A stretch of DNA of 64,000 bases. Source: Paroedura picta (taxonomy: Eukaryota > Chordata > Lepidosauria > Squamata > Gekkonidae). Where the stretch lies: positions 41,335,001 to 41,399,000 of the forward strand of contig NC_135376.1 of the NCBI RefSeq assembly GCF_049243985.1, in the 5' to 3' direction. The notes under the pieces were generated by a model. That model saw only the letters and a list, made by a program, of their open reading frames with translations, made no database searches and was not told where the DNA came from. The first letter of the stretch is position 1, and each line of letters begins with the position of its first letter. Of this stretch, positions 31,393 through 43,000 are shown in pieces. The translations under genes were made by a program, and so were the position numbers.

Positions 31393-33080
31393 CTTACATC
31401 AGTCTAACATTGGCCTCAAAGTATTGGGATACAAGAATTTAATCATGCTACAGACTATACCACACATTAACAAATACATACAAGGTATATTAAGAATTAC
31501 TTGTTTAGCTTATATGGCATTTGGTGTATGACGAGAAGCCAGACACAGTAGATGCTTAAGTCAGTGAGACTTTTTTTTTGCTGAACTTATTTCCTAGTTT
31601 CAGCATAGCATCGAATCATCACACTGCATTCCAGAACAAATGAGATTGAGATATTAAAAAACCATTGTTTATAAACACCCAATTGAGAGCTTGTACAATT
31701 ATCCATGACAACAAATGCAGTAGAATAAATCAGAAATGTAAAAAGGCAACCAGGAAAACTCCTCTGAATCAGCGCAACAACAGCTTTTAGTTTCTGGAAT
31801 TCTGACCTAGATATTTTTAAAAAACCACTGATAGGCCTGTATATATGAACATGCAAAGCTACCTTATATCAAGACTATTGACCTGTGTAGTCCAGCACTG
31901 TAAATTCTTCACAGACACGGGTGTTTGTCATTTGAGAGCTCTGCAAGCTATACTGTTCCTGTTTACATAGTGTAATTGTGAGACTACACCATTTGCTGCA
32001 ACATAGATGTCTGTGTTGCTGCTACAGTAGCATATTTTAATAGGCAAAGTGATACCATAGAAAGCTGTAAAATACCTTAAACCCCCTTCAGCCCTTTGGG
32101 TCCTGAGCACAGGGCCAGAAGCAGCAGGGGCTCCACGCAATCTTCCCTCCCTCTCCTTTTTGCAGTCTGCAGCCACTTGAACCACACAGCTGTACCATGC
32201 AAAAGGCTCAGAGGGAGTGCTCATTAAGCAGTACTAATGGCTTCTGTAACACCAGCATCAGGACTGAGATTCAGTATAAGCTCCACTTAAGCACGGTGGA
32301 AGTCACCTGCACAGGCTGGGATAGCCCAGTGGGCTGCCAATGGAAGTTTAGGGCAAGCCACTTTCCACTACAGAGCTGATCTTCCTTTTGATTTCAAGGT
32401 CAGGTTAAACATTTACTGGCAGCGACTGGCGATCACACACAAAAGTTATATGAACAGGCACTCCTCAGGTGTTTCCTACCCAGCCATTGTTTGCAACCCC
32501 CGCCTCCCCATGACCAACAGATGTAACCCCCCAGGCCGAGTTTGGGAATTTTGCACCCGAATTCTCCAGCCAGGCAATACGCGCTCCTATTAAGCACTAG
32601 GCAGCACGACGCAGGAAAGCCTCCGCACCACACAACGATTTGGGTCGCTGCAGAGAGCGAAACGGCGAGCGCAAAATGACGTTTGCAGGATATTCTCCCG
32701 GCCTGACACTCCGCTTTCCCTTCGGACACCCTCAGAGCCAGCGCGCTCCCCGGGGGCGAGAGCAAAGGGGCGCGTCTCCTCTCTCCCCGACCCCCCCCCC
32801 CCCCGGGGCCTCAGGAGGGCGTTTAGCGCCTCTTGCACTAACCCAGCCCCATCGGCTCTCGCTACCCGCAGGCAGGCAGACAGGCGGGCGGACGCCCTTA
32901 ACGCCGCATCCCCGACCCGAAGTCCAGCAGAGGCACCAGAGCGCCCCGCCTGAGGCTGCCAAGGAAGAAGTGACGAGCGCGGAGCACACAGAGGCTCCGC
33001 CCCTTTCGCCCGCTTCGGGCTGGGCTCTCCTCTTCGCCTACGAGATACTGCGTCAAGCCCCCGCCTCTTTCCCGAGCCAA

Positions 33081-33186
33081 CCAATGGGAAGATTTCCTCA
33101 TTCCAACATTGGCCAATTCCAGACGGAGTACAAGACAAGAGACTAACCAATGGAGAAGCCGGGATACGTTATGCCTAGCTACCAAT
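33081..33186. promoter_or_regulatory. Four regularly spaced CCAAT boxes
   Basis: CCAAT begins at 33081, 33113, 33147 and 33182, all in the same orientation, with 32, 34 and 35 bp spacing. NF-Y is the known factor for CCAAT, and clusters about three helical turns apart are typical of its target promoters. Confidence 0.6.
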
Positions 33187-33467
33187 GGGGAGACAAGCAA
33201 TGGCTAATCAGGAGTAGGCAGGGCCCGCCTTCTTTCCCTCCCTGATCACTATGTGAAACAAAACGCGCAGGGCCGGGGACCCGGATGTTCAGCAAGGCTA
33301 AAAAAGCTGCGGCATCCCCCCCTTAAAGCCCCGCGTAACCGTCGCGAACGTGAGGGGTCGAGTCGCTCTACTTAGATCCGCTGCTGCTGCCGGCTGGCTT
33401 GAAGCAGCGACGGGTCTCTCCGAAGCCCCGCTTCCAGGACGAGCCCTTCCCTCACCCACCGAGTTAC

Positions 33468-33600
33468 CTGCAGCCGAGGATGCGGCGTCGACTTTCGGAA
33501 GACGCCCCCCCCCCCTCGGTCACTTCTTGCGTTGACACTGAGGGGGCTCCGTCGGGAGTGTTGCTTCCGCTGCCGCAGCACAGCACCCCTTCCCCCCCTT
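33468..33600 (-). other. SAP130: Candidate SAP130 5' non-coding exon
   Basis: On the minus strand a GC-rich segment ends TCGGCTGCAG|GTAACTCGG, a good donor, just downstream of the ZNF143 and CCAAT motifs. No transcript evidence is available; the 5' end is arbitrary. Confidence 0.35.
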
Positions 33601-33694
33601 CAGATTGCTTGGGTCTGACGAATCCTGCCCACTGGGGCGAGACTTTCGCCTCAGTGTGCCCGGCGATTGGCTAAAGTGGTTGATGCGAAGAGGT

Positions 33695-33710
33695 TCTTGG
33701 GAGTTGTAGT
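33695..33710 (-). promoter_or_regulatory. ZNF143/THAP11-type motif
   Basis: The minus strand reads ACTACAACTCCCAAGA, very close to the known ACTACAANTCCCAG element found in many CpG-island promoters. It supports a minus-strand start a little further left. Confidence 0.6.
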
Positions 33711-34187
33711 TTGAGAGCCGAACGTCGCAGGAGTTAATGTCGCGAGAGGTTAGAGAACATAAGTGGCATGAGATTGGCTGTCGTGCAAGAGGCGGAACGT
33801 TCATTTTTCCTTCTCGACCGCCAAAGCTGGGATTGGTTGGTTTCCCCTGAAGCTTTGCAGTATTGAGAACGCGAAGTTCGGAATGATGGCGGGAAAAGGC
33901 AAACCCCTCGACCTGGGACTTGCCACGTAAAGGCGTTGTATGACAGAACTGACTTGCGTTTTCCTAGGCTGTCTTAACGGAAGAAAAATCTGTTTCTTTA
34001 ACAGAAAGTTTCGTCGCGCCTGTTGCTGCCATCTCAGTCTTTTTAAATAATTGTATCGTTTTGCCGCTGAGCAAATAGGTTTTGAAACAACGTTCCGTCT
34101 GGGAAAGGGAGAGGTGGCTTCGAAAAGACGGGAAACAAACAAAAAAAGGAAAAGAAAAGGAATGAAAAATAGGGAGAGGGGACCAAT

Positions 34188-34290
34188 AAAATCAGAATCC
34201 AGTAGCACCTTTAAGACCAACAAAGATTTGTTCAAGGCATGAGGTTTTGAGTGCAAGCACTCTTTGTCAGACTAAGAACTGAACATCATA
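34188..34290. repeat. Foldback-family half element
   Basis: 'TCCAGTAGCACCTTTAAGAC', 'CAACAAAGATTTGTTCAAGG', 'CATGAGGTTTTGAGTGCAAG', then 'CACTCTTTGTCAGACTAAG'. The same unit forms both arms of the palindromic copy at 54.1 kb; only one arm is present here. Confidence 0.5.
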
Positions 34291-34699
34291 ATAGTAGGAA
34301 TATATAAGCAAAAGTTAATCTTGTTACATTAGTAAACTGTCACAGCATCCAAACACAGCCACATGATAACTCTCTGCCAAACCAGCCAATCAAACCCCTC
34401 AAACCCATATGTAGCTCACAAAGACATATATTAGAAATAAAACTGTCAAAGCCAGTGATCCACGGCTCACACCGTGCTATTTACTGCCGGCCCCATCTGT
34501 TTCCATACCAGTGTGAAACTTTCTTACAAATAGAAGCTAAGCTGGCAGCTATCTTGTCCTGGGACCAGGAAGTAGAATTCAAAATTACATTACATATTAC
34601 TAACAGTCACATAATCCCAATTAAAATAAATTGTGAGGAATGTGGATACACAAGTTACATAAGGTTAGCATGCATAGTGAGATTTAAAAAAAACCTTTG

Positions 34700-35720
34700 T
34701 CCTTGTTGAGTCCAGGGGTATGTCAAACTATTGAGTGTTGTAATAACTTGCATTTCTGCAATCTCTGTTTCTAGCCTGTTAGACCAGAATGTGATCAAGA
34801 GTCAGGGGTCCCTGTGCAAAACTACTGCTCATTCAGCACACACAGAGAAAACCAAATCCTTTTGCTCTGTAAAGCAGGCTGCTTCTCACTGTCTTGGATG
34901 GTTTTGAGTGTACAGTGCTGTGTTGGTACATATGGCTATTTTCTACTTGGATCTAGGTTGCCAAATGTGCACAGGTGTCTTACTAAACCATTTAAGGTCC
35001 CTGCAAGATGTGAACTACACTTAAGGCATCTTCAGGCTTGGAAGTAATGCCCTTCACAGAACATAGTCTGTTGGATTGGAGCAGATGTGGCTATAGCGTA
35101 GAACTATTATATATATATTATATATCATTTGGTATGTTTAAGGTGGTAGCTGGATGCATGCTGGTATGTTTGTCACTTAGTAAGCTTCCAGTATAAGGTG
35201 GTGACTATGCATTCATTGTGTATTTTTGCAGTAGTCTCCAGAAAATGTATTTCTTACATAGATTGGTTCATTGTCAGGTTGATAGTGGAGCAAAAGTCAT
35301 TGAATTCCTGGTGGAATATGTCTAGGGCTGCTTTACTATATGTCCAGACAATAAAAATTTAATCACTGTATCACAGGTATAAGAGAGGTGTGAATGGGTG
35401 GGAGTTAAAGAAGCATTGCTCCAAGTTAGCCATAAAGATGTTGGCATATTGAGGGGCCATGCAGGTGCCCATGGCTGCACCATTGATCTGAAGGAACCAC
35501 TTGACCCGAGATATGAAGTGTTTATGAGTGAGAACAAGGTGACACAGTTTGGTTGCGAAACTGTCGTGTTATCAGAAATAATATTCCTTATGGCTTGTAA
35601 TCCATCTATGTGTGGGATGTTGGTATACAGAGATTCCATGGTGGCCAAAATAGTATTTGCTGGAAGGCTGTGTAAACATTGTATTTACTTCAGAAAGTCT
35701 GCAATGCCATGACCGTAACT
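34700..35720 (-). mobile_element. Penelope-like element, RT fragment
   Basis: The minus strand shows MESLYTNIPHIDGLQAIRNI, the typical 'D-SLYTNIPH-GL-A' start of the Penelope-like reverse transcriptase. Broken matches follow (MAP-like, NIFMA-like, YLRY-type), then DIFHQEFNDFCSTINLTMNQ and a weakening C-terminal part. Several breaks are present; the left limit is approximate. Confidence 0.6.
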
Positions 35721-35959
35721 AGGACTCTGTTTCCCCATGTAGGCCTTCTGTAAATGCTGCTGTGCAAATGTACAAAATCAACAACTGCCTATACATACCT
35801 GTGCATTTTCTAGTTTATGAAATTACCTGCCTGTTGACTTCAGGAAGGCTCCTACCCTCCTGGCTTTCTGAAAGCTATGCAAATTCAAGAGGGCCTTTTG
35901 CATAGGAGATGGTGCTGCATTGTAGCCAAATTATTCAGAAAGGAGCTTGAGGGAAAGAG

Positions 35960-36545
35960 ACAGTGACTGTAAGGCTATGCCACTGTGTGGACCTGCAAAA
36001 GAGCAAGACACTTTTGGCAGGATATCCATAAAGAAATCTCAAAAATCTTTAAGGACTCCATAGCTCTAAATCCTGAAGCTTATCTTTTAGGTTTTCTGGT
36101 AAATGAAAAAGATAAAAAATATAGAGAGTTATTTAGATATTTGACAACGGCGGCAAGGATAGTCTGGGCAAAAAAATGGAAGTTAAAAGAGATGCCCACC
36201 ATATTTGATTGGCAGTTGAAAACATTAGAAATAGCTCAGATGGCGAAATTGACAACTTATGTCGAAGATAAACAAATACTGGACTTTAAGATAAAATGGA
36301 ATTTATGTATACAGTATATTAGAAAAAAGTATAGTTGTGGATTTATGACTATTGGTTATGATTTATAAGGGGAAATGAGAATAGATTTAAATTTTGAACA
36401 GGAGAATTAATTTTTTTTGTATATCCCACAAATACACTTGGAGGTTATTATTTGTAAATGTAATATAATCTATTAACATGTAATTTTGGAGATGGTTAAA
36501 TGTATTTTAATATAGTGAATTATAAATAAATTTTGAAACTATTAA
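35960..36545 (+). mobile_element. L1-type LINE 3' end
   Basis: The frame to 36368 shows WTCKRARHFWQDIHKEISKI, LNPEAYLLGF and AARIVWAKKWKLKEMPTIFD, the C-terminus of L1 ORF2. An AT-rich 3' UTR follows, ending GAAACTATTAAAAAATAC. 5'-truncated. Confidence 0.65.
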
Positions 36546-36689
36546 AAAATACTATGCCACTGTGTCTATAGTATCTGTTATAAGGAGTTCCCTACTATGT
36601 AATTTTTGTGTGATTTAATATTTCAAGTTAATACTTATGCTTTGCTTCACTGCTGTTTCTGATACCTGCTTAATTCAAGATTTCTTGAA

Positions 36690-36992
36690 GTCAAATTTCT
36701 AGAAGCTGGAGCTAACACAGTTCTACAGGGCCTGCAAAATGGCAAGCATTTGGTTGAGGTCAACTGAATCAACATCTACTGTATCCCCAGAACCGCTCCT
36801 CATGAACTGACCAACATATGGGGTCATGGTTAACAGGTTAACATTGCTATTGATACCACTATTACTACTGTTGCTTTACTGACAGTATTATTGAACTGTA
36901 CTGTACTGATTCTATGTTCTCCCATGTTTCATGTAAACCACCCTGAGCCGCAAGTGGAGGGTGGTATAGAAATCCCATAAATAAACAACCCC
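36690..36992 (+). mobile_element. L2-like LINE 3' end
   Basis: 'TTCTACAGGGCCTGCAAAATG', 'TTTCATGTAAACCACCCTGA' and 'GGAGGGTGGTATAGAAATCC' plus AATAAAC match the 3' UTR and tail of the other L2-like copies. A further tail-like piece lies at about 37010-37105. Confidence 0.6.
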
Positions 36993-37674
36993 TATTGTAC
37001 TGTTTACTGGATGTCCCATTCTGTTAGTTGATTTGACCTCTGCGTATTCCACCTTGAGTCCTGATAAGAGAGATGGACTATAAGTAATAAATAAATCAAA
37101 TTGATTATATGATGGGTAGAAGGTGGTGCCAGTTGCAAGGAACCAAAGAAAGGTGGACTGCACTGAAAAGCAGAGCAGATGAAATACCAATAAGGTTCTG
37201 TTATATATACTGGTTTAAATAATGCTTTGAGAGTTTTGCATGCAACTGTCATGTGTTCTCTTTTGGATTTGTAGATAGTTGTAGAAAGTTATAAAAAGGA
37301 ATCAGTCTGTGGCCTTCAATGGTAATAAAGAAAACCAGGTACATCCTGCTCTGAATTGCACCCTTCACTACTATTTCAAATTGCTCAGGAAAAGCTTTCT
37401 TCCTACCAATTTACTTGCATTCAGAAATATGTCTTTCATAGCTTGAGACAAACCATACAAAACTCAGACAAGTATACCAACCTTTCAGTCTTAAACATGC
37501 CTTTCTGGGAATGACTGTTACTTAATGTGACATAAACATGATGCAGGTTATTTAGTCTGCTAGTTTGCAATATGAAGCTGCATTGATGGAAAGAACTATA
37601 ATCAAATTGCTCCTTGGCCCTTTGTTATATTGTCCCGCATAACTTATAGTCATCCATTAATTTTTTATTCTTAA

Positions 37675-38205
37675 ATGACGTGTGGTCTGCTAGAAGGATA
37701 TGGCCACCTGAATGAAATTCCTTGTCTCTGCTGTACATACAACAATGCAAAAGTGCAGGGACAAAGAAGGGCGTTTACCCTTGCAAGATGCTCCGTCTTG
37801 CCTTCAGGTCTTGTAGAGGGTCACTATAAGAACATTCGCCTTACACCGAGACAATATTTTTGTGGGAGTGGCAAAATTGATACAAGAGAGCATATATTGT
37901 TCTACTGCCCTGCTTATGTAGACATTCCTAGCAACTTGATTGAACCACTCCTTTAAAAGTTGCCGGGACATCATGATGTAGACCAAGCAAAGAGGCTGCT
38001 AAGTGATGTGTCCCCCCAGGTGACAACTCAGCTGGCTAAGTTTTGTGCCGCTGCCATAAAAATCCGATGCTCTAAAGTAGCATAATTTTAAGTTCTATTT
38101 TATGATCTGTTTTAAATTGTATTATATTAAATGACCATTTTATTTTGGTCTTTTATGTATTAACTTCATATAACTTGGTTTCAGCGACTGTAATGAAATT
38201 TGAAC
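37675..38205 (+). mobile_element. Non-LTR retrotransposon C-terminus
   Basis: A frame at 37675-37956 reads TPRQYFCGSGKIDTREHILF YCPAY. After a stop (TTTAAAAG), the sequence continues LLSDVSPQVTTQLAKFCAAA IKIRC. This Cys/His arrangement (C-x-C/G...H-x4-C) is typical of the C-terminal knuckle of several LINE clades. It may be the same family as the RT at 47.8 kb. AT-rich 3' UTR to about 38205. Confidence 0.5.
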
Positions 38206-38214
38206 TGAACTGAG

Positions 38215-38300
38215 TCTCTCGGCACCTTAAAAACCAATGGAGTTTTATGCAAGGCATGAGCTTCCGTGTGCACGCACACTGCCTCTGCTTCTCATGACAT
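38215..38300. repeat. Foldback-family half element
   Basis: 'CTCGGCACCTTAAAAACCAA', 'GAGTTTTATGCAAGGCATGA' and 'GCTTCCGTGTGCACGCACAC' match one arm of the palindromic copy at 54.1 kb. Confidence 0.5.
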
Positions 38301-38389
38301 TTCCATGCCGCTGAATTCTAAAATTCTTCTGGCGTGAAGAGAAGCACTGCGAAGCTTTCTGTGGGTCTTTGCTCCAGCTACTACATGGC

Positions 38390-38735
38390 AGCGCCCCTAG
38401 CGGCCACTTTGAGCACATCCTAAGGGAGACCTGCCCACAGACAAGATGACGCCGCCAGCCTCCCTCACTGCTGCCAGACCGGTTCTCCCCTTGGGGCTAG
38501 AGGGCGTCTCAATGTGTTGTTTTTGACTGTCTTTGGGATGCGGCTTCCGGGTAGTCGGCAACAGGCCGGAAGCGGAAGCAAGAGTGTCAGGGACCGAAGG
38601 CGCCGTAGCGGCTGGAGCAGGAAGGGAGCGTGGCGGTGGCTCACAGGTGCAGCAGGCGCCCAAGCACAAGCAGGAAGGAGGCGCGTCTGCCCGGCCGTGC
38701 TGCCACCCCCGTCGGTCCCGGGCACGGAGCGGTAC
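38390..38735 (+). promoter_or_regulatory. UGGT1: UGGT1 promoter and probable 5' non-coding exon
   Basis: A small CpG-rich island. Opposed ETS-type sites lie at 38544-38550 (CTTCCGG) and 38576-38589 (CCGGAAGCGGAAGC). The probable exon 1 ends ACGGAGCG|GTACGTGAG at 38731. Read in the frame of exon 2, this exon holds an in-frame TAG near 38606 and no later ATG, so it is taken as non-coding. The start site is not fixed. Confidence 0.6.
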
Positions 38736-39057
38736 GTGAGCTTCCTGCTGCTTAGGCCGTCTTTGGAGAGGCTGTTCTGGATCGTGACTAGCTAAGTGCG
38801 GCCGGGCTCAGAGGCGCAAGGAACGGGCAGAGGGCGGGAGAGGCGGCAAAACCTTGCCTGAAGTCCCCGGCTGTATTGCCAGTTTTGCCTGAATGGGTGG
38901 CATCTGCTTTTTCAGCACGTGTAGTTTATGTCTCGAGCAACATGCCTGCTGCAGTGTTAAGTGCCACAACTGGCATCAGTGAAACAGAGAAATTGTGACA
39001 CTGTGTATTTTAATTAAAATGATGATCTTCAGATAGTTTTCCCTTGAAGAGAGGGAG

Positions 39058-39225
39058 AGTTAGCGTGGTGTGGTGGTTAGAATATCGGACTAGCATTTGG
39101 AAGTTCCAGATTTGAATTCCCTCTCTGCAGTGGGCTGGACACTAACATTCCTCAGAAGGTTTTTCTGGGGATAAGATGGAAGAAAGGATATATATCTCTA
39201 AATAAATAAAGCCAATTTTTAAATA
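39058..39225 (+). mobile_element. tRNA-derived SINE, partial
   Basis: Head 'GAGTTAGCGTGGTGTGGTGG TTAG' resembles the tRNA-like start of the SINE at 58.97 kb, with a B-box-like 'AGATTTGAATTCC'. A shortened tail follows (AAATAAATAAAG). Confidence 0.45.
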
Positions 39226-39903
39226 ATCATTTATTTTTAGTCACCCTGACTGTTAGTGCTTTCCACTGATAGATCTACTGGATATCTTGAAATTGGAGAA
39301 CCTAGAGCACTTCTGCTTTGCCTCTCAGCCTTCTTCCATCTTTCTTTCCCTAAACACCAAAACATAGGAAAAAGTGCATCAGTGCACCTGGTACACATTT
39401 CTTTTGCTTTTTCTCCAGTTTTGTATGGATTCTTTTGTTTCCAGCTAGCCAGCCTTGCAGCAAAGAATTCGTAATGTTTTAAAGGGGCATATATTTCTTT
39501 TGATTTGTTTATACTAAGGCTCTTGATGTGCTTATGAGACTATTCAGTGATTGCTACTCTTATACATTGATGTCTTTAAATTTTTTAAAAAAATATCTGG
39601 ACTTCATAAGGGTGTCAAAAGTATTATGTTCACATATGATTTAATTAAATAAGTTGTATTGGAACCACTGCCTTTCTGTGTTGGAGCCAGTGAATCCCTT
39701 CTGAGAAAGTCTCCTGAAGGGACTGATTGGATTCAACCTGTTCCTTTAAAAGAGGCAGACAGAGTAAGCTGCAGTGAAATGTCTTTAGATTCTTAGAATA
39801 TTGTAGGCCCTTGGGTTTAGACTTCCTAATTTGTATTGCAATAGTTTGTTCTTCCATTTTTGAGGCAGATCTCAAAGATAAAATATCTTCATTTTTCCTT
39901 CAG

Positions 39904-40043
39904 GTATTTTTGTATACAATGGGAATTCTTATTGCACTTATTGGAATTTGGGTGAGCTGTTCCCTAGTAAATGCAGATTCAAAAGCAGTGACGACCTCCT
40001 TGACTACTAAGTGGTTTTCCACACCTTTATTACTTGAAGCAAG
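39904..40043 (+). CDS. UGGT1: UGGT1 exon 2 (start codon, signal peptide)
   Basis: Acceptor CCTTCAG; ATG at 39919-39921. Encodes residues 1-42, the signal peptide and first mature residues. Donor GCAAG|GTAAGAC. The upstream in-frame codons VFLYT correspond to the mammalian VCYK just before its internal Met. Confidence 0.93.
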
Positions 40044-43000
40044 GTAAGACATTTGGCTGGAAGAGGTAGGGAAGGTCTCTTCCAAAGCACTTCATGTACA
40101 TAATTTCTGTAGCCTTGGCAAATCCCCTGTAAACCCAATATTTATAATTCTCATTAAACCAGATTTGGAGGTAGCTAAGAGATAACTAGTCTGAGAATAA
40201 CTACATGCTTGATAACAGAGTAAAATTTTAATCAGATACTTTCTGGTACATGGCCTGTTCTCTAAATCAACATACTGCAGCCTTTCTTGAAACATTTGTT
40301 AATTTACTACCTTTTCTTCAGTGAATTTTTAGCAGAAGAAAGTCAAGAGAAATTCTGGAATTTTGTTGAAACCTGTCAAGACTTTGGATCATCTAATCAT
40401 GACGGTAATCGATGCCTTCCTTGGTAGCTCTTTTAAAGTATTTTTAATATAATTATTTATAAAATGTTTAGGAGACATATTAAGAACTGAATTTTCATTA
40501 TTTTTTGTAACAGACTGGTTTGTATTTATCATGATCTAGTCAGAGAGTAGACCTTGTGGAGCAGGACTGTTCTGCTTCCCCCTTCCTTTTGTATCCCATT
40601 TAGCCTGCCTTCCCATTTTGTTCCTGGAAGTCAACAGACTATCAGGAACAACGTTGGGAGTAAAGTGACTGTTGGCAGGTAAAGTACAGAATTGGAGGAA
40701 ATCATTGTTTCCCCCCTCATTCTAAAGATAAAATGTATAGTTTGTACAGCCCATCATTAAATAATGCATCATGAAGAACTGTGACCAAAGTAATTTTATG
40801 AAACATTTGGTTTGTGGATTGATGCCAGAAGGTGGCATCAGCAGAAATCTTATCCTCTGTTTCTCACACAAGCTGTATAAGGTCTACTGATTCTCCCTTT
40901 AGGCCGCTGAAATGGGAATCTCTTTTCAAAAGTTGACTAGTAGTTTGAAAGTGTCAACTATGCAGAGCTTTGAAATGAACAATGTAGCATTAGAGCTCGA
41001 ACTTGGAAGTGTTTGGCATCACAGAAATTGATTATCATTTAATTCCTTGTGGGCATATCCTTAATATTTTCTACAAAAACAGTGCCCAGAAGGTATATGA
41101 ACTTTTAATATTTAAACACCCTTGTGTGTGCAGCCACATAAGTGTAATGTATGTCCTGCTCCCCAGCTTAGCGGCCAGTCCTAGTGTTTAAAAGGTCTGC
41201 CAGCAAGCGTTCTAGTGTTCCAGGCCAAAGTTGAAATTTGGGATCCAGTAGCACCGTCCAGAGTCTCAGCTCAAGGTCAAGTAACAGAGTTGCTAGAGCT
41301 AAGCAAGCCAGTAGATCATCAGCAAGACTACAGCCAAGTTGATTCCTGGCCGCAGCCTTCCCTACAGGTGTTGTTGTTCCTATTCACAAGTGGCATCAGC
41401 ACCTCTACTCAGGAGTCATATTGAAGCTCAGATCCTGTGATGCCTTATTGGTCTCTCCTAGCATTTCATAAGCAGAAGGGAAGCCCCGAGTGGGAGTTCC
41501 TGATCCCATGCCTCAGCCTTTTGCCCTTTGCTTCGTTTGCTCCTGGGGTTCTTCAAGACACAGTAGGCAGGTGTGATCATGGGCAGGTCTGTGCTGGAGC
41601 CTCCAGCCTGAGGGCTCTGCTGTCTCTGGGAGTGGTATTGGCATAGCTGGTTTAGTCCACCTCACTGGGAGGGTGTGTCAAAGTAAGGCTTGAGGGCAGA
41701 GCTCTTCCTCTGAGGGCTCATATCCCATGCTAAACCAGGGCAGCTCAGGACACTATTCTTTCTGCAGTGACCAAACAATAAAGTTTCAAGAGTGAATTTC
41801 TAAGTGACAGGCCTGAAGGAAAGTAATTTGGGGTTCCAAGAAAAAAAATACTGTGCAATATATTGAGAGCCATGTAGAAATTCGTTGTCATTTTAATTAT
41901 AGATCTAGCTGTATTGGCTAGTGATGGTGTTGCTTAGCTCCATCTTGGGGTAGTATGAAAGGGGATATAAATATTTCAAATAAATAAAATGCCCTGCTTG
42001 TTTACTCCGCCTAGATGAACTGTGAGAACTCATGATCATAAAAAAAAATCTGTGTAGCAGGTAAACAGTTTACATTGTATTTTGGCAGGTACTGCGTATT
42101 CCTATTATAATGCAGTCCTGATGGCCGCTTCTCAGAATCTTTCACCTTTGCAGCAAAACTTGTTGAAATTTGCTTTGTCTTTGCGTTCCTATTCTTCTAC
42201 TGTCCAAGCCTTTCAGCAGGTTAGTACAGAGTTCTGCTGATTTTTCTGACATTTACAGTGTTGTTTTTCTATGCAGACAATGTCTATGCCTATAAATGAA
42301 ATTCTGAAGTACCCTATCCCTTGAACTGCCTGCCTTCCCTTTGCATTTGAACCTGCTCCTTAACTGATAATGACTAAAACACCTGCTTATATCAGGGTTG
42401 ATCATATGCTCATGGCCCACTCTGAGTTGGGGGATGAAATGCCCACCCAGGTTGCTGGCCAGAATTCTTCTGGCACAGTTTTGAGATGAATTATGCATAT
42501 ACTATTCCTCTTCTTTCCTGTCAGCCAAGAAAAAAAACCCTGTTAGGCTGTAGAAATTCAAAGCACTGTTCTTTCTTTTTTCCTTAATGGTTTAAAAATT
42601 GTTTTCACAGAGAAAACTTCCCCAGTACTGTGCATGTTTCTGTGCCCTTGCCCCTCACAGTTCCCACCCACTGTCTTTAATTAATTGCTAAGAGTGACAG
42701 GAAGGAATTGGGGAGGGGAGGAGGAGGGAGCTTGTGGAAGAATGTTACAATAAGAATACCCCTCTATGTTCCATATAGCTCCATGATGAATGCCCTCTTT
42801 TGATTGCCTCTGCAATGGAGTGATCTTTATTTTGCCTGCTATGTGTCTTTGGAAGAATCTGAGCAGTTGATTTTGCCTTCCTTGCTTGTATCTTCTGGGC
42901 TGGGAAGGACAAAGGTGATGTAGGCTCTCTGATGCTTCGTCAAGACCAATTTTGATATAGCCCAGTGTGTGTAACTCTTTTCCTGTATTTATTCACCTGG

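Larger units (their letters stand above)
32560..33900 (-). promoter_or_regulatory. SAP130: SAP130 CpG island and promoter
   Basis: A CpG-dense, GC-rich island between AT-rich flanks. From the minus-strand upstream side it holds: GGCGGGAAA (E2F-like, 33888-33896); CCAAT on minus at 33832, 33773 and 33666; a ZNF143-type ACTACAACTCCCAAGA core (33695-33710, minus); a candidate exon donor CTGCAG|GTAACT (exon end 33468); and four plus-strand CCAAT boxes at 33081, 33113, 33147 and 33182. Transcription of SAP130 most likely starts near 33500-33650, though a start near 33.0 kb is possible. Confidence 0.7.
33900..38380. other. SAP130-UGGT1 intergenic region
   Basis: Between the two divergent promoters. 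It is mostly transposon remains (foldback, Penelope-like, L1, L2-like, LINE C-terminus, foldback, listed separately). No host exon was recognised. Confidence 0.65.

Noticed and set aside
32590-33150. Long opposite-strand frames (168 and 186 codons) in the SAP130 CpG island
   Set aside because: Frames overlap on both strands in CpG-rich sequence with no recognisable protein. Composition effect.
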